Assembly (NCBI RefSeq): GCF_020873915.1
Contig: NZ_JAHWGP010000026.1
Span: forward strand, 45,066-109,065
DNA length: 64,000 nucleotides
Direction: 5' to 3'
Source: Streptomyces sp. DH5
GTDB lineage: Bacteria > Actinomycetota > Actinomycetes > Streptomycetales > Streptomycetaceae
Shown here: in pieces, positions 1 through 11,624 of the stretch
Position numbering within the stretch: the first letter of the stretch is position 1
Layout of the letters: each line of letters starts with the position of its first letter
Notes under the pieces: generated by a model
The model's input: the letters and a program-made list of their open reading frames with translations, nothing else
Databases searched by the model: none
Told to the model about the DNA's origin: nothing
Program-made: the position numbers and the translations under genes

Positions 1-1
1 C

Positions 2-1603
2 TCTCTCGCCTTCACCTGGCCCGACGGCACCGCCGTCTTCGAGGGCCTCGACGCCGCCTTCGGCCCCGGCCGCACCGGGCTCGTCGGCGTCAACGGGTCG
101 GGCAAGTCCACCCTGCTGAAACTGATCGCCGGTGAGCTCACCCCTGCCGACGGCGCCGTGCGGGTCGCGGGAGAGGTGGGCTACCTTCCGCAGAACGTGA
201 CGCTCGACACCGCGCTGCGGGTCGACGAGGCGCTCGGCATCGCCGCCCGCCGGGCCGCGCTGCACGCCATCGAGGCGGGCGACGTGGCGGAGGAGCACTT
301 CGAGACCGTCGGCGACGACTGGGACGTCGAGGAACGCGCCCTGGCCACGCTCGGCGAGCTCGGCCTCGGGCACATCGGCCTGGACCGCACGGTCGGAGAG
401 GTGTCGGGCGGCGAGTCGGTGCTGCTGCGGCTCGCGGCGCTGCTGCTGCGGCGGCCGGACGTCCTGCTGCTCGACGAGCCCACCAACAACCTCGACCTGT
501 ACGCCCGCGGACGGCTGTACGCGGCCGTCGCGGACTGGCCGGGCGTCATGATCGTGGTCAGCCACGACCGTGAACTGCTGGAGCTGGTCGACCAGATCGC
601 CGATCTGCGCTCCGGCGGCATCACCTGGTACGGCGGCAACCACTCGGCGTACGAGGAGGCCCTGGCCGTCGAGCAGGAGGCCGCCGAGCGCATGGTGCGC
701 GTCGCCGAGGCGGACCTGCGCAAGCAGAAGCGCGAACTGGTGGACGCCCAGGTCAAACTGGCCCGTCGCAAGCGGTACGGGCAGAAGATGTTCGAGCAGA
801 AGCGCGAGCCGAAGATCGTCATGGGGGCGCGCAAGCGCGCGGCACAGGAGTCCGCGGGCAAGCACCGCATCATGCACGAGGAGAGGCTGGCCGCGGCCAG
901 GGGACGCCTCGACGACGCGGTGGAGGCCGTGCGGGACGACGACGAGATCCGCGTCGACCTGCCGTACACGGCCGTACCGCCGGGCCGTGGCGTGCTCACG
1001 CTCATGGACCTGGAGCTCGCGCACGGCTCCCGGGTGCGCGGCGGCTTCGATCTGCGCGGCCCGGAGCGGGTGGCGCTGATCGGACGCAACGGTGCGGGCA
1101 AGACGACGCTGCTGCGGACGATCGCCGGGGAGCTGGAGCCGGTGTCGGGCGAGGCGAAGGTGCAGGTGCCCCTGCGGTTCCTGCCGCAGCGCCTGGACGT
1201 CCTCGACCCGGAGCTGACCGTCGCCGAGAACGTGGCCCGGTTCGCTCCCGGCGCCACCGACAACCGGGTCAGGGCCCGGCTCGCCCGCTTCCTGTTCCGG
1301 GGCGCCCGCGCCGACCGGAAGGCGGCCACGCTCTCCGGCGGTGAGCGGTTCCGGGCGGCGCTGGCCGCGCTGATGCTGGCGGAGCCCGCGCCGCAGCTGC
1401 TGATGCTGGACGAGCCGACGAACAACCTCGACATGGCGAGCGTCCGGCAGCTCACCACGGCCCTGGAGTCGTACGAGGGGGCACTGATCGTGGCCAGTCA
1501 CGATCTGCCGTTCCTGGGGTCGGTCGGCATCACCCGGTGGGTGCTGATGGAGGAGGGGGAGCTGAAGGAAATCGGGACAGAGCCTGTCGGGTATTCCGCC
1601 TAG
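2..1603 (+). CDS. ABC-F family ATPase (5' end outside window)
   Basis: Soluble duplicated ATPase of the ABC-F class. Members act on the ribosome in translation control or antibiotic protection and do not transport. The reading frame is open from the left edge, where a Walker A (GVNGSGKST) is seen, so the true start lies upstream. Two ABC domains are visible. The first has signature SGGES and Walker B LLLDEPTNNLD. A charged linker rich in Lys, Arg and Glu follows. The second has GRNGAGKTT, LSGGERFR and LMLDEPTNNLD. No membrane segments are present. The next gene starts 10 bp downstream, so the two are probably co-transcribed. Resistance versus housekeeping ABC-F cannot be decided from sequence alone. 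Confidence 0.9.
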   Translation, partial: SLAFTWPDGTAVFEGLDAAFGPGRTGLVGVNGSGKSTLLKLIAGELTPADGAVRVAGEVGYLPQNVTLDTALRVDEALGIAARRAALHAIEAGDVAEEHFETVGDDWDVEERALATLGELGLGHIGLDRTVGEVSGGESVLLRLAALLLRRPDVLLLDEPTNNLDLYARGRLYAAVADWPGVMIVVSHDRELLELVDQIADLRSGGITWYGGNHSAYEEALAVEQEAAERMVRVAEADLRKQKRELVDAQVKLARRKRYGQKMFEQKREPKIVMGARKRAAQESAGKHRIMHEERLAAARGRLDDAVEAVRDDDEIRVDLPYTAVPPGRGVLTLMDLELAHGSRVRGGFDLRGPERVALIGRNGAGKTTLLRTIAGELEPVSGEAKVQVPLRFLPQRLDVLDPELTVAENVARFAPGATDNRVRARLARFLFRGARADRKAATLSGGERFRAALAALMLAEPAPQLLMLDEPTNNLDMASVRQLTTALESYEGALIVASHDLPFLGSVGITRWVLMEEGELKEIGTEPVGYSA

Positions 1604-1613
1604 CGTCGGCCGT

Positions 1614-3878
<2,265 letters not shown>

Positions 3879-4032
3879 GGCGGTTACCGGTGGTACACCT
3901 CATCGCGGCCCGGGGTGGTCCGGTCCTGGTTCGCCCTGCATGATGGCTGCGCCGACGCCCGCGGGAGGCCTGCCGTTCCCCGGACTCCCCGGACACGGCC
4001 GAGCCCTGCCCGTCCGTCCGAAAGGCGCATCC

Positions 4033-4809
4033 GTGCCCAGCAAGAAGGCCCTCGTCCGCCGTCCCTCCCCCCGTCTGGCCGAAGGGCTGGTGACGCACAT
4101 CGAACGGGCAGGCGTCGACTTCGACCGCGCGGTGGAGCAGTGGGAGGCGTACACGGAGGCGCTGCGCACCCACGGCTGGGAGACGATCGAGGTGGACCCC
4201 GCCGACGACTGCCCGGACTCGGTGTTCGTGGAGGACACGGTGGTGATGTACCGGAACGTGGCGCTGATCGCCCGCTCCGGTGCCGAGTCCCGGCGCGGGG
4301 AGACCCCCGGGGTCGAGGAGGCCGTGGCCGCGCTGGGCTGCTCGGTCAACTGGGTCTGGGAGCCGGGCACGCTGGACGGCGGCGACGTGCTGAAGGTCGG
4401 CGACACCGTGTACGTGGGCCGTGGCGGGCGGACCAACGCGGCCGGGGTGCGGCAGGTGCGGGCCGCGTTCGAGCCGCTGGGGGCGCGGGTGGTCGCGGTG
4501 CCCGTCGCCCGGGTGCTGCATCTGAAGTCGGCGGTCACGGCGCTGCCGGACGGGACGGTCGTGGGGCACGTCCCGCACATGGACGCGCCCTCGTTGTTCC
4601 CGCGCTTCCTGCCCGTCCCGGAGGGGCCCGGGTCGCATGTGGTGCTGCTCGGCGGGAACAGGCTGCTGATGGCGGCGAGCGCGCCGAAGACGGCGGAGCT
4701 GTTCGCGGATCTCGGCTACGAGCCGGTCCCGGTGGACATCGGTGAGTTCGAGAAGCTCGAGGGCTGTGTGACGTGCCTTTCGGTGCGCCTGCGGGACCTG
4801 CACGCCTGA
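4033..4809 (+). CDS. ddaH: Dimethylarginine dimethylaminohydrolase (DDAH)
   Basis: Guanidino-group-modifying hydrolase that converts methylated arginine to citrulline and methylamine. The 258-aa product from GTG 4033 has the family hallmarks: FVEDTVV near residue 65, GTLDGGD near 112, a catalytic His at 163 in the HLKS motif, and nucleophile Cys248 in CVTCLSV close to the C-terminus. An upstream in-frame ATG at 3940 would add 31 Pro/Gly-rich residues that look non-coding, so the GTG just before PSKKALVRR is preferred. It is a free-standing cytoplasmic enzyme. Arginine deiminase-like relatives share the fold, but the size and the Cys-terminal motif fit DDAH. Confidence 0.88.
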   Translation: MPSKKALVRRPSPRLAEGLVTHIERAGVDFDRAVEQWEAYTEALRTHGWETIEVDPADDCPDSVFVEDTVVMYRNVALIARSGAESRRGETPGVEEAVAALGCSVNWVWEPGTLDGGDVLKVGDTVYVGRGGRTNAAGVRQVRAAFEPLGARVVAVPVARVLHLKSAVTALPDGTVVGHVPHMDAPSLFPRFLPVPEGPGSHVVLLGGNRLLMAASAPKTAELFADLGYEPVPVDIGEFEKLEGCVTCLSVRLRDLHA

Positions 4810-4835
4810 CCGGCGCCCTTGTCACCCGTACGGCG

Positions 4836-4851
4836 CAGCCGCCTACGGCTG
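4836..4851 (+). terminator. Short hairpin after ddaH
   Basis: CAGCCG-CCTA-CGGCTG, a 6-bp stem with a 4-nt loop, 27 bp past the ddaH stop. There is no T-tract, as is usual in Streptomyces. Weak support. Confidence 0.35.
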
Positions 4852-4920
4852 GGGGTGTCCGGCGGCGCCACGCTCACCCATAAGGACCCCGCTGATCAGC
4901 GCTCTTTACAGCGACCTTAG

Positions 4921-4966
4921 CCTACGGCTACGTAACCTACGGCTACGTAGCCTACGATTCCGTAGG
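4921..4966. promoter_or_regulatory. Three tandem palindromic operators upstream of the desaturase
   Basis: Three adjacent 15-16 bp units each read CCTACG-N4-CGTA(A/G). The inner pattern is CTACG-GCTA-CGTAA, CTACG-GCTA-CGTAG and CTACG-ATTC-CGTAG, and the third is extended to CCTACG..CGTAGG. They end 55 bp before the desaturase start. Spacing and symmetry suit a dimeric TetR-type repressor; fatty-acid desaturase genes are commonly controlled that way. The regulator itself is not visible next to the site. Confidence 0.7.
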
Positions 4967-5020
4967 TTCCCGGCACCGCTCGCCGGACCTCCCCGTGTCA
5001 CTGTCCCCCTGGAGTCATCC

Positions 5021-5995
5021 GTGTCGCTCACTTCTCCCCACCCTGGCAGCCCTTCGGTCTGGACCGACGCCCGACTGTTGTACGCGCTGGAGGAAGTGGT
5101 CGAGAAGGAACTCAACCGGCATCTGAAGGTCACCAAGGACTGGATGCCGCACGAGTACGTGCCGTGGAGCGACGGGCGCAACTTCCCGGGCTTCTTCGAG
5201 GACGGCGAGGCCTGGGACAAGGAGCAGTCGAAGGTCACCGAGGTCGGCCGGATCGCCCTGGTGGTGAACCTGCTGACCGAGGACAACCTGCCCAGCTACC
5301 ACCACGAGATCGCCACGCTGTTCGGCCGGGAGGGCGCCTGGGGCACCTGGGTGCACCGCTGGACGGCCGAGGAGGGCCGGCACGGCATCGTGATGCGGGA
5401 CTACCTGCTCGCCTCGCGGGCGGTGGACCCGGACAAGCTGGAGCAGTTCCGCATGTCGCACATGAGCGAGGGCTTCGAGTCGGACAACCGGCACTCGATG
5501 CTCCACTCCATCGCCTACGTCGCCTTCCAGGAGCTGGCCACCCGCATCTCGCACCGCAACACCGGCCACCAGTCGGGTGACCCGGTCTGCGACCGCATGC
5601 TGGCCCGCATCGCGACCGACGAGAACCTGCACATGGTGTTCTACCGCAACCTGCTCAAGTCGGCCTTCGAGCTCGCCCCCGACCTCACGATGCAGGCGGT
5701 GCGCGACGTCGTGGTCGACTTCCGGATGCCCGGCCACGGCATCCCCGGGTTCGAGCGGGCGGCGGCGCAGATGGCCATCGGTGAGGTGTACAACCTGCGC
5801 ATCCACCACGACGACGTGCTGCAGCCGGTGCTCCGCTTCCTGAAGGTCATGGAGATCGACGGGCTGGGCCCGGAGGGCCTCAAGGCCCAGGAGGAACTGG
5901 GCCTGTTCATGGGCGGCCTGGACGCGGAGGCGGCGAAGTTCGACGAGAAGCTGGCGGCCCGCAAGGCCCGGATGGCGGCCCGCGCCGCACAGTGA
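5021..5995 (+). CDS. Acyl-ACP desaturase (stearoyl-ACP-type, soluble diiron)
   Basis: 324-aa soluble diiron desaturase that introduces a double bond into acyl-ACP (or acyl-CoA) for membrane lipid unsaturation. The second-helix-pair ligand motifs are clear: EEGRH (residues 117-121) and DENLH (200-204), the paired (D/E)E-x-x-H boxes of the FA_desaturase_2 family. There are no membrane spans, which separates it from DesA-type integral desaturases. The GTG start at 5021 gives MSLTSPHPG. Three tandem palindromes lie just upstream and point to tight repressor control, probably tied to lipid status or temperature; that part is inference. Confidence 0.92.
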   Translation: MSLTSPHPGSPSVWTDARLLYALEEVVEKELNRHLKVTKDWMPHEYVPWSDGRNFPGFFEDGEAWDKEQSKVTEVGRIALVVNLLTEDNLPSYHHEIATLFGREGAWGTWVHRWTAEEGRHGIVMRDYLLASRAVDPDKLEQFRMSHMSEGFESDNRHSMLHSIAYVAFQELATRISHRNTGHQSGDPVCDRMLARIATDENLHMVFYRNLLKSAFELAPDLTMQAVRDVVVDFRMPGHGIPGFERAAAQMAIGEVYNLRIHHDDVLQPVLRFLKVMEIDGLGPEGLKAQEELGLFMGGLDAEAAKFDEKLAARKARMAARAAQ

Positions 5996-6075
5996 GGCCG
6001 ACGAGGACGGGGCGGCTGGACTCGGACCAGCGTGCTCCCGGTTCTGGAGACCCGGCGCGTCGGCCTCTGCGCTAC

Positions 6076-6093
6076 GGCCCCGCCCTCGGGGCC
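6076..6093. terminator. Hairpin between convergent desaturase and SDR genes
   Basis: GGCCCCG-CCCT-CGGGGCC, a 7-bp perfect stem with a 4-nt loop between two convergent genes. A second long-range inverted repeat, GAGGCCGACG (5993-6002) with CGTCGGCCTC (6058-6067), brackets the upstream part of the gap. Confidence 0.5.
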
Positions 6094-6145
6094 CGGCGTA
6101 CCGGCCCGCTGCCGGGTCTCATCCCGTCACGACGGCCGGGCCGGG

Positions 6146-7508
6146 TCACCACACCGCCTCCTCGTAGTCCTTCAGGAACACCCCGGCCACCGGGTCCCCG
6201 GCCTCTCCCCGCACGATGGGGTCGTACACCCGGGCCGCCCCGTCGACGACGTCCAGCGGGGTGCGGAAACCGGCCCGCGCCATCCGGGCCTTCTTCGGCG
6301 CGGGGTTCTCGTCGGTGATCCAGCCGGTGTCCACGGCGCACATGTGCACGCCCCGCTCGGCGAGTTCGGCCGCGCTGGTGCGGGTGAGCATGTTGAGCGC
6401 GGCCTTGGCCATGTTCGTGTGGGGATGGCCGGGCATCTTGTTGCGCACCGCGAACCGGCCCTCGACCGCGGTCACGTTGACGATGTAGCGCCGTGGGTGC
6501 GGTGAGGCGAGCAGCAGCGGCAGCAGCCGGTCGTACAGCAGCGCCGGGGCGAGGGCGTTGACGAGCTGGGTCTCCAGGACTTCGGCGGGGTCGAGCGCGC
6601 CGAGCCGGGCCGACCAGGAGTTCTCCGGGGACGGGTCGGGCAGCAGCCCCGCCTCGTCTGCCTCGCGCAGGGCCACCGGCAGCGTGGCGCGCCCGTCGCC
6701 GAGCATCCGCATCGGGGTGAAGCCCGGTGCCCGCCGCGCGCCCTCGGGCAGCCGGTCACGCTCCCCGGAGGCGAGCCCCGCGTACGACTCCGGCGGCCTC
6801 CGTATCGTCTGCGCGGCGTTGTTGACGAGGATGTCCAGGGGTGTGCCCTCGCCGCGCAGTTCCTCACACAGGCCCAGCACCTGGCGGGGGTCGCGCAGGT
6901 CGACGGCGAGCACGTGGAGCCGGTCGAGCCACTTCGCGCTGCCCGGCTCCGCCCGGAAGCGCCGGACGGTGTCGTGCGGGAAGCGGCTGGTGACGATCAG
7001 GTCCACGCCGTCGCGCAGCATCATGAGCGCCAGCTGGAAGCCGATCTTCACGCGGCCGCCGGTGAGCAGGGCCCGGCGGCCGGTCAGGTCGGTGATGAGG
7101 GCGCGCCGGGCGCGGTTGTCGGCGGCGCAGCCCGGGCAGAGCCGGTGGTAGAAGGCGTCGACCTGTCGATAGGCCGACTTGCAGACATAGCAGTGGCGGG
7201 CCTTAGGCCGACTTGCAGACATAGCAGTGGCGGGCCTTGTGGAAGACACCGGGGCGGCCGGGGGCGGCCAGCGGTGCGTCCTCGCGGCGGTCCGGGGAGC
7301 CGGTGGCCGTGGCCGCCATCGTCGCGGCGTCGGCCGCGGACGCCGCCTCGCCTCGGGCCCTGCGGCGCCGGGCCTGCCCGTCGCGGGCGAAGGACGCCGC
7401 GACGTGCTCGGCGTGCAGGCGCACCGGGTCGTCGGCGGGCAGCCGGCGCAGCCGGCCGACCGTGCGGTGGAAGGCGGACAGCTCTTCCCCGGTGATGCCG
7501 TCGCCCAT
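6146..7508 (-). pseudogene. Short-chain dehydrogenase with zinc-knuckle N-terminus, frameshifted by a 34-bp duplication
   Basis: From ATG 7508 the frame encodes an N-terminal helical region (MGDGITGEELSAF onward), then HCYVCKSA, and stops at 7203-7205. The downstream frame continues the protein: a CPGC pair that with CYVC would make a four-Cys zinc site, then an SDR Rossmann fold (LLTGGRVKIG, NNAAQ, NVTA, a Lys in the catalytic region) to the stop at 6146. Removing one copy of the perfect 34-bp tandem repeat at 7171-7238 restores a single frame of about 442 codons, reading CYVCKSAYRQVDAFY across the junction. As printed the gene is broken. Either the SDR part is not made or it uses an internal start. 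The identical copies mean a very recent event, a phase-variable tract, or an assembly error. Confidence 0.82.
7171..7238. repeat. Perfect 34-bp tandem duplication (two copies)
   Basis: Positions 7171-7204 and 7205-7238 are identical over 34 bases, directly adjacent. 34 is not a multiple of 3, and the junction itself creates the TAA that ends the upstream frame of the SDR gene. Confidence 0.97.
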
Positions 7509-7623
7509 GGGACGCCCCCCGTGTGTGTGGTACCGAGGGCAGGTCCGGATACGGACCGGCGTGCCCCGTGCTCGTGGAGGCGCGCCTGCCGCTGGGCTGC
7601 GTCGCGCTGTCGCCCCCGTGCGG

Positions 7624-7694
7624 CCCGGCCGACCGGATTCGAACCGACGTTCCATCTGAGCAAGGCGGTGCGTCTGCCTCTGCGCCACGTCCGG
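7624..7694 (-). tRNA. tRNA-like element, probably a degenerate tRNA
   Basis: On the minus strand the segment carries both tRNA internal consensus blocks: TGGCGCAGAGG in the D-arm position and GGTTCGAATCC in the T-arm position. An acceptor stem CCGGACG/CGGCCGG pairs 6 of 7. The D stem pairs 3 of 4. The T stem (GTCGG/CCGGT) needs two G-U pairs. The anticodon stem CCGCC/GATGG has one mismatch and one G-U, around a loop TTGCTCA (anticodon GCU if real). A GCU tRNA-Ser would need a long variable arm, which is absent. I read it as a decayed or atypical tRNA between the SDR and wbl genes. Confidence 0.4.
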
Positions 7695-7766
7695 CCGCGG
7701 ACAGATCCTCACCAGGGAACTCGTGTCGGCCGTACCGGTTTCGTCCAGCCCTTCGTCCAGCGGGAA

Positions 7767-8012
7767 CTAGCGTGCCGCGCGCCGCAGTTCCAGACGTTCC
7801 TTCTCCGACAGGCCGCCCCAGACGCCGAAGCGCATGTCGTGGGAGAGGGCGTACTCGAGGCAGGTGGCGCGTATCGGGCAGAGACCGCAGATGCGCTTGG
7901 CCTCACGGACCGAACTGCCGGGCTCGGGGAAGAAGAAGTCCCCTCCCGTCTGCGCGCACAACGCCTCGGCCTGCCAGGTGAGATCGGGCGACGGGAATGT
8001 GTCGGTGTGCAT
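7767..8012 (-). CDS. WhiB-like (Wbl) iron-sulfur regulator
   Basis: 81-aa Wbl protein with the four cluster-binding cysteines at 19, 42, 45 and 51 (C-x22-C-x2-C-x5-C) and the GVWGG turn at 63-67. A short basic tail (RLELRRAAR) follows. Wbl proteins bind a 4Fe-4S cluster and act with sigma factors in development, redox response and antibiotic control. The ATG at 8012 gives MHTDTFPSPD. It is shorter than WhiB or WhiD and lacks a long C-terminal extension. Which wbl paralogue this is cannot be settled here. Confidence 0.93.
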   Translation of the reverse strand: MHTDTFPSPDLTWQAEALCAQTGGDFFFPEPGSSVREAKRICGLCPIRATCLEYALSHDMRFGVWGGLSEKERLELRRAAR

Positions 8013-8164
8013 GGCCGGAAGCGTGCCGGACGGTGAAAAACGTTCGATCAACGCCGCATCAACGCGGGACCGGCACCGGGGCCCGGCCGGACCGCCCGGC
8101 CCGGCCCGGCGACGGCACGATGATGGCCTGATGGGCTCCGCCGCACACGGCGGCGCGCCGGAGG

Positions 8165-8959
8165 TCAGGTCTGTCGCGGATCGCCCCTCAGGACGGCGAA
8201 CCGCGCTCCGTACGGGTCCTCCAGCCGGGCGAGCCGACCGACACCGGCGACGGACGTGGCGGGCATCCGCACCGTGCCGCCCAGCTCGACGGCCCTGGCG
8301 ACGACGGCGTCCGTGTCCTCCACTCCGATGTACGGCAGCCAGGAGGGACGTCCGGTCTCCGCCTCCACGGGGCCGTCGTCCGGGGGGACCATCCCGCCGA
8401 ACATGCCCTCCTCGCCCGTACCGGCGGGGTTGAGCGAGGTGTACGGCCCACCCGGGAAGTGCACCGCCGAGGTCTCCCAGCCGAGGGCCGAGCGGTAGAA
8501 GGCCGCGGCACGGGCGATGTCCGGGGTGTGCAGCTCGACCCAGCACAGGGCGCCGGCCTCACCGGCCGCTTCGATGCCCTTGCGCCCCGCCGGCTGCCAG
8601 ATGCCGAAGGGGGCGCCCGTGTGGTCGGCGAGGACCGCCGCCCTGCCCTGCTCCCCCACGTCCACCGCAGGCATGGGCACGCTGCCCCCGGCGTGCGCCG
8701 CCGCCCTCGCGGTGGCGTCCGCGTCGGAGCTCTGGAAGTAGACGGTCCACGCGGGCGATCCCCGCCCGGGTGTGACGCGCATGCCGCCGGCAACAATCCG
8801 CCCGGCCAGCTCGAAGAAGCCGTAGCCGTCGGCGTCGGGTCCCGCCGAGCGGAACGCCCAGCCGAACAGGCCGCCGTAGAAGGACGCGGCGCCCTCGATG
8901 TCGGAGGTGCCGACGTCGATCCAGCTCGGGGCGCCGTCGACGAAGCGGGTGGTGAGCAT
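8165..8959 (-). CDS. Two-domain VOC (glyoxalase/bleomycin-resistance fold) protein
   Basis: 264-aa cytoplasmic protein made of two tandem VOC domains, about residues 8-120 and 138-262. Each opens with a typical strand (SWIDVGTSDIEGAASFY; CWVELHTPDIARAAAFY) and closes with a D-P/H-x-G-A-x-F/F-G element (DHTGAPFGIW; DPYGARFAVL). A strong RBS (GGAGGAGG) lies 4 bases before ATG 8959. Streptomyces carry many such proteins, often called hydroxylases or glyoxalase-like. The substrate is unknown. Confidence 0.85.
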   Translation of the reverse strand: MLTTRFVDGAPSWIDVGTSDIEGAASFYGGLFGWAFRSAGPDADGYGFFELAGRIVAGGMRVTPGRGSPAWTVYFQSSDADATARAAAHAGGSVPMPAVDVGEQGRAAVLADHTGAPFGIWQPAGRKGIEAAGEAGALCWVELHTPDIARAAAFYRSALGWETSAVHFPGGPYTSLNPAGTGEEGMFGGMVPPDDGPVEAETGRPSWLPYIGVEDTDAVVARAVELGGTVRMPATSVAGVGRLARLEDPYGARFAVLRGDPRQT

Positions 8960-9175
8960 GGTGCCTCCTCCGGGAGTTCCCGTCGCCTGCCGTGCCGAGT
9001 CTTCCACCGCCCGCCGACCGTCACCGCCGGAGCACCCGGACGGGTGTGTGCCGGACGCGGGCCCGGTTCCGCGGAGGCCACACCTCTGATCCTGTCGCGG
9101 GACGGAGCGCGAGGTCCGGTCCTCGCGAGCCACGGGGGCGTCGCCCTCACCCGCGTGCGGCGGTGACGTCGCCCC

Positions 9176-9270
9176 GCCACGACCGGCCCCGGGCCGGTGG
9201 CCACCCGCACGTCCCGGCAGCCGTCGAGCCGGCCCGCCACAGTGGCACGGCCGGACGCGCCGGTGACGGG
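9176..9270 (-). pseudogene. Fragment of a second LacI-family regulator gene
   Basis: About 95 bp closely match the intact LacI gene around 9698-9795. Both contain GACGTCCCGG then AGCCGTCGAGCCGG and end in CGCCGGTGA. Read on the minus strand the fragment gives GRLDGCRDVRVATGPGPVV against DRLDGFRDVRVDTDPGLVV in the intact protein. No start, HTH or ligand-binding remainder survives. It lies in the 372-bp gap between the VOC gene and the lacI stop; the rest of that gap shows nothing I can name. Confidence 0.68.
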
Positions 9271-9331
9271 AGCGGGGGTCGCGAGCGAGCCGGCCCGCCC
9301 CCGGCCCGGGGCCCCGGGGCGCGGGGCCCGC

Positions 9332-10387
9332 TCAGGCCGAGGCGCGGCGGACCAGGGTCGTCGGGAGGACCACGCTGGAAGGGACGACGCCGGCGTCCTC
9401 GTCCGTGGTGGCGGGGTCGTCGAGGTCGCGGAGCAGGAGACGGACCATGAGGCGGCCCATCCCCTCGATGTCCTGGCGGACCGTGGTGAGCGGTGGCTCG
9501 GTCTGTTCGGCGATCGGCTGCATGTCGTCGAAGCCGACCACGGCCACGTCGTCCGGCACCCGGCGTCCGTGCTCGCGCAGCACGCGCAGGGCGCCCGCCG
9601 CCGTCAGGTCGTTGGCGGCGAACACCGCGTCCAGGTCGGGACGGCGGCCGAGGAGTTCCCGCATCGCCCGCTCACCGCTCGCCGCGGTGAAGTCGCCCTC
9701 CACGACCAGCCCGGGATCGGTGTCCACCCGGACGTCCCGGAAGCCGTCGAGCCGGTCCACCGCCGAGGTCTGGTCGAGCGCGCCGGTGATGTGGGCGATG
9801 CGGCTGCGCCCGAGGCCGAGCAGGTGCCGTACGGCGTCGCGGGCGCCGCCCCGGTTGTCGCTGTCGACGTAGGCGACGCCGTCCCGGCCGCCGCCGGAGT
9901 CGGGCCGGCCGCCGAAGACCGTCGGCAGTCCTGCCTTCCGGATCAGTTCGGGCAGTGGATCGTCGATGTGGAGCGAGAAGACCAGCGCGCCGTCCACGTG
10001 TCCGCCGGCCAGGTAGCGGCCGACGCGGGCGTGGTCGTCGCGGTCCTCGGTGAGCAGCAGGACGAGCTGGTTGTCGTGGGCGGTCAGTTCCTTGCTGATG
10101 CCGCGCAGTTGCCGGGCGAAGAACGGATCGGCGAAGACCCGGGTCTCCGGTTCGGCGATGATGACGGCGATGGCGTCGTGCCGCCTGGTCACCAGGCTGC
10201 GGGCGGCCTGGTTCGGCACGTACCCGAGTTCGTCCACCGCTCGCCTCACCCGTTCGGCCAGGGGTTCGCGCACCCCGTCGGAGCCGTTGACCACTCGGGA
10301 GACCGTGGCCCGGGAGACCCCGGCGCGCGCGGCCACGGCCTCCAGCGTGGGACGCGGCACTGTCTCGGTCACTTGGGCGCTCCTCAC
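9332..10387 (-). CDS. LacI-family transcriptional regulator
   Basis: 351-aa repressor with an N-terminal LacI HTH (TLEAVAARAGVSRATVSRVV, about residues 14-33) and hinge helix (YVPNQAARSL). A periplasmic-binding-protein-like sugar-sensing domain runs to the C-terminus, including the typical VVGFDDMQ and LTTVRQDIEGMG segments. Such proteins repress sugar uptake or hydrolase genes until a sugar binds. A perfect palindrome GAGAGCGCTCTC sits 42 bp upstream of the start, which suggests autoregulation. It lies directly downstream of the laccase gene on the same strand, and the neighbouring secreted oxidase operon is a possible target; that is inference. Confidence 0.93.
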   Translation of the reverse strand: MRSAQVTETVPRPTLEAVAARAGVSRATVSRVVNGSDGVREPLAERVRRAVDELGYVPNQAARSLVTRRHDAIAVIIAEPETRVFADPFFARQLRGISKELTAHDNQLVLLLTEDRDDHARVGRYLAGGHVDGALVFSLHIDDPLPELIRKAGLPTVFGGRPDSGGGRDGVAYVDSDNRGGARDAVRHLLGLGRSRIAHITGALDQTSAVDRLDGFRDVRVDTDPGLVVEGDFTAASGERAMRELLGRRPDLDAVFAANDLTAAGALRVLREHGRRVPDDVAVVGFDDMQPIAEQTEPPLTTVRQDIEGMGRLMVRLLLRDLDDPATTDEDAGVVPSSVVLPTTLVRRASA

Positions 10388-10428
10388 CTGCGGCTGCGGG
10401 AAAGGATAGCCCCGGCCCGCCCGGGCGG

Positions 10429-10440
10429 GAGAGCGCTCTC
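10429..10440. promoter_or_regulatory. LacI-type palindromic operator
   Basis: GAGAGCGCTCTC, a 12-bp perfect palindrome with the central CG typical of LacI/GalR operators, between the lacI start and the laccase stop. Confidence 0.65.
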
Positions 10441-10457
10441 GGATCAGGTGCGGCGCG

Positions 10458-11483
<1,026 letters not shown>

Positions 11484-11624
11484 TCATGAACCTGTGAAAC
11501 CGTAGCGGCCCACTCCCTGTTTATCCACACTCAGGACAAAGTTCGGTTCATTGCGGCCATAGGTATTGGCGGGTGACGCAAAGGGGTCTAGCTTCCTTGA
11601 CGCTGTTGCTGCGACCGAGGAGGG

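Noticed and set aside
7509-7663. Upstream extension of the SDR frame to 7663
   Set aside because: It only exists because of the frameshift and runs through the tRNA-like element. The real start is ATG 7508 in the other frame.
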